Below the pieces are notes generated by a model that was not told the DNA's origin, ran no database searches, and was given only the letters and a program-made list of their open reading frames with translations. The translations under genes were made by a program, and so were the position numbers. Of a stretch of DNA of 25,119 nt, positions 21,610 through 25,119 are shown in pieces. Origin of the DNA: Allobosea sp. (GTDB lineage: Bacteria; Pseudomonadota; Alphaproteobacteria; Rhizobiales; Beijerinckiaceae); NCBI GenBank assembly GCA_024231975.1, contig JAAEQB010000014.1:1-25119 (forward strand). Reading direction: 5' to 3'. Numbering within the stretch: the stretch's first letter is position 1; each line of letters begins with the position of its first letter.

Positions 21610-21651
21610 GCGCTGCCGGGGTGAGGTCGAACAGCCCCGGCAGCGCTTTTT
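21610..21651 (+). terminator. Rho-independent terminator
   Basis: A perfect twelve-pair GC stem (21610-21621 with 21635-21646) and a 13-base loop are followed by TTTTT. It terminates the small basic protein gene. Confidence 0.9.
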
Positions 21652-21721
21652 CCTTCGACCTCTCGATGTCGGTTCAAGATATTGGCCGGCTCGCCTTGAA
21701 AGCGGGCCGGCCGCTGCCGTT

Positions 21722-22570
21722 TCAGCCGGCGTAGGGCTTGAACAGCTGCTTCTGGGTGCCGAGGCCCTCGATGCCGAGCGCCACCGTCTCGCCGCCCTTG
21801 AGGAAGCGCGGCGGCTTGAAGCCGAGGCCGACGCCGGGCGGCGTGCCGGTGGTGATGACATCGCCCGGATCGAGCTGCATGAACTGACTGATATAGTGGA
21901 CGAGATAGGCGGCGCCGAAGATCATCGTCTTGGTCGAGCCGTTCTGGACGCGCTCGCCGTCGACCTCGAGCCACATGCCGAGATTCTGCACGTCGGCGAT
22001 CTCGTCCGGCGTAACCAGCCAGGGGCCGAGCGGGCCGAAGGTCGGGCAGCCCTTGCCCTTGGCCCACTGCCCGCCGCGCTCGATCTGGAATTCGCGCTCG
22101 GAGACGTCGTTGCAGACGCAGAAGCCGGCGATCGCGGCCATCGCGTCCTTTTCGGCGATATAGGAGCCGCCGTCGCCGATCACGATGGCGAGCTCGACCT
22201 CCCAGTCGGTCTTCTTCGAGCCTTTCGGGATGATCACGTCGTCATTGGGGCCGACGATGCAGTTCGGGGCCTTGTTGAACAGGATCGGCTCGGCCGGGAT
22301 CGGCGCACCGGTTTCTGCGGCATGGTCGGCGAAATTGAGACCGACGGCGATGAAGTTGCGGACATCGCCGACGCAGGCGCCGATGCGCGGCGAGCCGTCG
22401 ACCAGCGGCAGTGATTCGGGGGACAGCGCCTTCAGCTTGGCGAGCGAGGCGGACTTCAGCGCCCCGCCGGCGAGGTCGGAGACATGCGCGGAGAGGTCGC
22501 GCAGTTTGCCGGCCGAGTCGATGAGGCCGGGCTTCTCCTGACCAAATGCGCCGTAACGAACCAGTTTCAC
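21722..22570 (-). CDS. Fumarylacetoacetate hydrolase (FAH) family protein
   Basis: A 282-residue member of the FAH superfamily (relatives are ureidoglycolate lyase-like, acylpyruvate hydrolase and 2-keto-3-deoxy-fuconate/arabinonate enzymes). The N-terminal domain starts MKLVRYGAFGQEKPGLID. The catalytic domain contains FIAVGLNFADHAAETG (73-88), the metal ligands Glu124 and Glu126 in DWEVELAIVIG, CNDVSERE near 153-160 with the third acidic ligand, and the C-terminal QLDPGDVITTGTPPGVG. The start is GTG 22570, preceded by GGGGGAA. The longer frame up to 22696 lacks family similarity. It is a single gene on the minus strand. The exact substrate is not determinable, but this subfamily is common in sugar-acid degradation. 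Confidence 0.9.
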   Translation of the reverse strand: MKLVRYGAFGQEKPGLIDSAGKLRDLSAHVSDLAGGALKSASLAKLKALSPESLPLVDGSPRIGACVGDVRNFIAVGLNFADHAAETGAPIPAEPILFNKAPNCIVGPNDDVIIPKGSKKTDWEVELAIVIGDGGSYIAEKDAMAAIAGFCVCNDVSEREFQIERGGQWAKGKGCPTFGPLGPWLVTPDEIADVQNLGMWLEVDGERVQNGSTKTMIFGAAYLVHYISQFMQLDPGDVITTGTPPGVGLGFKPPRFLKGGETVALGIEGLGTQKQLFKPYAG

Positions 22571-23035
22571 GTCGTTTCCCCCTTTTTCAATCGTTTCAAA
22601 CAGGGTGTGTAAGGCAAGACCGAAGGTCGCGTCGATCCTGGGCGGACTGCCCCCGCGATGCAAGCCCGCCGCGACGCATGCCATGCCTGCGGGCACGCCA
22701 GGAATTGTGGCGCTTATGCAACGCTTCTCATGAAAGCGCGCATGATCCAGAGCCGTCGGCGAAGCCTATGTTGCGATGCACAATGGCAAAATCGGCAATA
22801 GTTCGTATCTAAACCATCTTTTCGGTCGCCGGCTTTGCCGCGGGACACGCGAAACGCCGGATTTTTGCACGTTTTTGGTCCTGCCGATGCGGAAAGCAGG
22901 GGAAGCATGGCGATTTGGCGGCGATCAAGGCGGGATTGCGGCCGAAACCGGCAGGCGGCATGGTGTTGGCAGATTCCGCGGCCTGCTTCGCCGCAACCGC
23001 CACAACAAGAACCTCAGCTTGGGGAAGACGCCGCG
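22571..23035. other. Divergent intergenic region, no gene seen
   Basis: These 465 bases separate the FAH hydrolase from the FadL-like gene. A locally AT-richer patch (about 22770-22815, including TATCTA) is a plausible promoter area for the FadL-like gene, implying a long 5' leader. No convincing hexamer pair, hairpin or small coding ORF was found. Confidence 0.4.
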
Positions 23036-24391
23036 ATGAAGAGCCTTCTGAAACTCACCACCGCTGCCACCGTCTCGCTTTCGGCGCTGCTGGCGGCCGG
23101 CGCGGCTTCGGCGAGCTCCTTCGCGATCCGATCGGGTCAGAGCGCCGAAGGTCTCGGCATGGCCTATGCCGGCGCGGCGGCGGGCGGCATCGGCATGGGT
23201 TCGATGGCCTGGAACCCGGCGACGATCACGATGTTCCCCGGCCGCAACAGCCAGTGGAATTTCACCTATCTCTATGCCAACGGCGACTACAAGCCGACCT
23301 CGACGACGACGGTGCGCACGCCCGCGGGCAATGTGCCGATCCAGGCCGCGGGCGGCAGCGCCCTGGGCACCGGTAATATCGGCGGCGACGGCGCCTTTAT
23401 CCCGGCCTCCTATTCGTCCTGGCAACTGACGGACCGGTTCTGGATCGGTCTGACCACCGGCGCGCCGTTCGGCCTGCGCTCGAAGCCCGACAACCAGGTC
23501 AACGCGGCGCAGGTCTTCGGCCGTTCGGCCAAGGTGCAGACCATCAACGTCTCCCCGACGATCGGCTACAAGGTCAACGACTGGCTCTCGATCGGCGCGG
23601 CGCTGCAGGTCCAGTATTTCAAGGCCAGTCTGAAGCAGGCCAGCGGCATCGGCGCCACCGCGACGCCGATCATCATCCAGGGCGACACGATCGACTACGG
23701 CTACCGCTTCGGCGCCACGCTGACGCCGCTCGACGGCACCACGATCGGCTTGGCCTATCGCTCCTCCGTCCGCCAGACGCTGGAAGGCAGCCTGCGGAGT
23801 GCGGCTGCCGGCTACATTCCGGTCAAGGCCAACCTGAACTTGCCCGACTCGGTCGTGCTGGGTGTCTCGCAGGTCATCAACGACCAGTGGCAGGCCCATC
23901 TCGGCGTGGAGTGGACGAATTGGAGCCGCTTCCGCAACATCCCGGTCGTGACCCGCGCCGGCGGCATCCCGGTCACCAGCCTGAACTTCCAGTATGACGA
24001 CAGCTGGTTCTTCTCGGGCGGTGTCGAATACAAGTACAGCCGCGATCTGACGCTGCGCGCTGGTGTCGCCTACGAGCTCTCGGCCGTGAACGACGACAAC
24101 CGCCAGATCTTCATCTCGGACAACGACCGGCTCTGGCTCAGCGCCGGTGCCAGCTACCAGGTCACCGAGAAGCTGAAGTTCGACGTCGGCTACACCTATA
24201 TCCACGTCAACAAGGCCAAGGTGAACTATACCGGCGCCAACCCGCAGCAGGTCTTCAATCCTGCCCTGCAGGCGGTGTCCTTCACCGGCAAGGCTGAGCC
24301 CTACATCCACATCGTCTCCGCCGCTCTGACGTATCGCTGGGACGATCCGGTCGAGACGATCCCGGTCCGCCCGGTCGTTCGCAAGAACTGA
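23036..24391 (+). CDS. Outer-membrane transport protein, FadL/OmpP1/TodX family
   Basis: A 451-residue outer-membrane beta-barrel channel for hydrophobic compounds such as long-chain fatty acids or aromatics. The signal peptide is MKSLLKLTTAATVSLSALLA, then AGAASA. The mature N-terminus has the family hatch signature: SSFAIRSGQSAEGLGMAYAG followed by SMAWNPATITMFPG, containing the conserved NPA. Further family segments are IGLTTGAPFGL and the late VGYTYIHVNKAKVN. Alternating barrel strands end at TYRWDDPVE before a short tail. GGGGAAG about ten bases upstream supports ATG 23036. A terminator follows directly. It is not obviously linked to the neighbouring genes. Confidence 0.9.
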   Translation: MKSLLKLTTAATVSLSALLAAGAASASSFAIRSGQSAEGLGMAYAGAAAGGIGMGSMAWNPATITMFPGRNSQWNFTYLYANGDYKPTSTTTVRTPAGNVPIQAAGGSALGTGNIGGDGAFIPASYSSWQLTDRFWIGLTTGAPFGLRSKPDNQVNAAQVFGRSAKVQTINVSPTIGYKVNDWLSIGAALQVQYFKASLKQASGIGATATPIIIQGDTIDYGYRFGATLTPLDGTTIGLAYRSSVRQTLEGSLRSAAAGYIPVKANLNLPDSVVLGVSQVINDQWQAHLGVEWTNWSRFRNIPVVTRAGGIPVTSLNFQYDDSWFFSGGVEYKYSRDLTLRAGVAYELSAVNDDNRQIFISDNDRLWLSAGASYQVTEKLKFDVGYTYIHVNKAKVNYTGANPQQVFNPALQAVSFTGKAEPYIHIVSAALTYRWDDPVETIPVRPVVRKN

Positions 24392-24411
24392 TCGGTATTC
24401 CCAGGACACTG

Positions 24412-24439
24412 AAAAGCCGGCCTTTGGGCCGGCTTTTTT
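24412..24439 (+). terminator. Rho-independent terminator of the FadL-like gene
   Basis: The stem GCCGGCC (24416-24422) / GGCCGGC (24427-24433) is extended by AAAA/TTTT pairing and followed by a six-T run. The flanking A run means it could also act in the other direction. Confidence 0.9.
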
Positions 24440-24536
24440 GTTGGATGACGCCGCGAGAGGCTTGAGGCTTTGTTTGCGTCCGAGCGGCGCCGGAGGGCAG
24501 GGGCAGGGCCCACCCAGAGGGGCGGTTTGCCCCTTA

Positions 24537-25119
24537 TCAGAACCGCATCTCGACGCGTCCCTTGAGGGCGTGGTCTCTGGAGCGTTCGCCTATTGCCGCG
24601 GAGTAGGTCAGCCCGAGCGCGGTGGCCTGGGAGATGCGCCAGTCGAGCCCGGCCTCGGCGACGAGGGCCTCGCGGTCGATCGGGGCGGCGAAGACCGTGG
24701 CCGGCGTCGTGCCGGCGACGAAGGCGGTGCGGGCCTGCGGGGTGAGCTCGCCAAAGCCGTGACGCCAGCCGAGCATGGCCCGGGCGAACAAGGGCATCGT
24801 CCCGATCTGCGCCTCGGCCCGCAGGCCGAGCGTGGTGAAGCCGAGGGTCTGGTCGGAGGACAGGACGCGCAAGGCTGCCGCTCCGCCGCGCTCGGTGCCG
24901 GCGTCGGTCGAGACCCGGATCAGCGCGAGCTGCGCGAACGGTTCGATGGCGAAGCCCTGGAAGGCGAAGGCGTAGCCGAGTTCGGCGAAGCCTTGCGTCA
25001 CCGAGCCGGGACGCTGCAGCCGCAGCAGGTCGCCGAAGCCACGGATCTGGACCTGGCGGCGGATGTCGCTCTCGGACCAGGAATAGGCCGCGCCGGCATC
25101 GAAGCGCAGGGCTCCGAAG
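24537..25119 (-). CDS. Autotransporter beta-barrel domain, C-terminal part (gene starts beyond window)
   Basis: The frame is open from the right edge to TGA at 24537-24539 and gives 194 residues of an autotransporter (type Va) translocator barrel. It includes AGAAYSWSESDIRRQVQIRG, GFAELGYAFAFQGFAIEPFA, TLGLRAEAQIG, MLGWRHGFGELTPQARTAFV and the terminal EMRF. These are the typical strands of the family, in which aromatic and glycine residues recur in the order W.E....R, Q.F.E.GY, E.PFA, GWRH. The apparent start at 25001 is a GTG inside this barrel and not the gene start. The last 68 residues match those of the gene fragment at 1-207 at 66 positions, in inverted orientation. Confidence 0.92.
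   Translation of the reverse strand, partial: FGALRFDAGAAYSWSESDIRRQVQIRGFGDLLRLQRPGSVTQGFAELGYAFAFQGFAIEPFAQLALIRVSTDAGTERGGAAALRVLSSDQTLGFTTLGLRAEAQIGTMPLFARAMLGWRHGFGELTPQARTAFVAGTTPATVFAAPIDREALVAEAGLDWRISQATALGLTYSAAIGERSRDHALKGRVEMRF

Noticed and set aside
22571..22696. Extended N-terminus of the FAH-family gene
   Set aside because: FAH proteins of this type begin at the (M)KLVRYG segment; the extension lacks family character, and GTG 22570 has a ribosome-binding site.
22925..24409. A 494-residue minus-strand ORF opposite the FadL-like gene
   Set aside because: It is antisense to a gene with clear signal peptide and FadL motifs; its composition is that of a codon shadow.
24440..24536. 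Short GGGGC / GCCCC hairpin downstream of the right autotransporter gene as its terminator
   Set aside because: There is no U-tract in the minus direction, so it is not a supported intrinsic terminator.

Overview
The window is a high-GC chromosomal segment (roughly two thirds G+C by eye) from an alphaproteobacterium of the Hyphomicrobiales. The protein families, the repeat types and the style of the small secreted proteins resemble Bosea and its relatives; the genus is an inference. No phage, transposase, plasmid or CRISPR gene is visible.

Layout. Both ends carry the 3' end of an autotransporter beta-barrel gene, in opposite orientations and about 88% identical in DNA (1-207 plus, 24537-25119 minus). 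From 294 to 7123 are ordinary chromosomal genes: a YkuD L,D-transpeptidase lipoprotein, a membrane diguanylate cyclase, an MHS-type metabolite transporter with a large extra loop, a secreted small protein, rRNA methyltransferase RlmB, an AAA ATPase and a cysteine-cluster protein. Then come tRNA-Tyr, an MFS exporter-like gene, a divergent pair of very small membrane-protein genes sharing unusual C5-AAAT-G5 sites, and tRNA-Gly.

Directly at the 3' end of tRNA-Gly a catabolic region begins. On the minus strand are RraA-like aldolase, SMP-30-like lactonase and a truncated Bug solute receptor. On the plus strand are a frameshifted NIPSNAP gene and, after a block of small secreted or lipoprotein genes and a GNAT acetyltransferase, an intact NIPSNAP gene, a fused DctQM TRAP transporter, its DctP receptor and an SDR oxidoreductase. 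Together these look like uptake and oxidation of an unidentified (sugar-)acid. An FAH-family hydrolase further right (21722-22570) may belong to similar metabolism.

The right part holds an agmatinase-family gene, a REP-like repeat, argC, a small gene with the third C5-AAAT-G5 site, the FAH hydrolase and a FadL-type outer-membrane channel.

The most interesting element is upstream of argC. A TTGACA promoter is followed after 7 bases by a 19-codon ORF with three consecutive arginine codons, a segment able to form an antiterminator, and a strong intrinsic terminator. This has the architecture of a leaderless-uORF attenuator, like the rhizobial trp leader but apparently tuned to arginine. Second is the oriented C5-AAAT-G5 motif found at the same position before three small genes.
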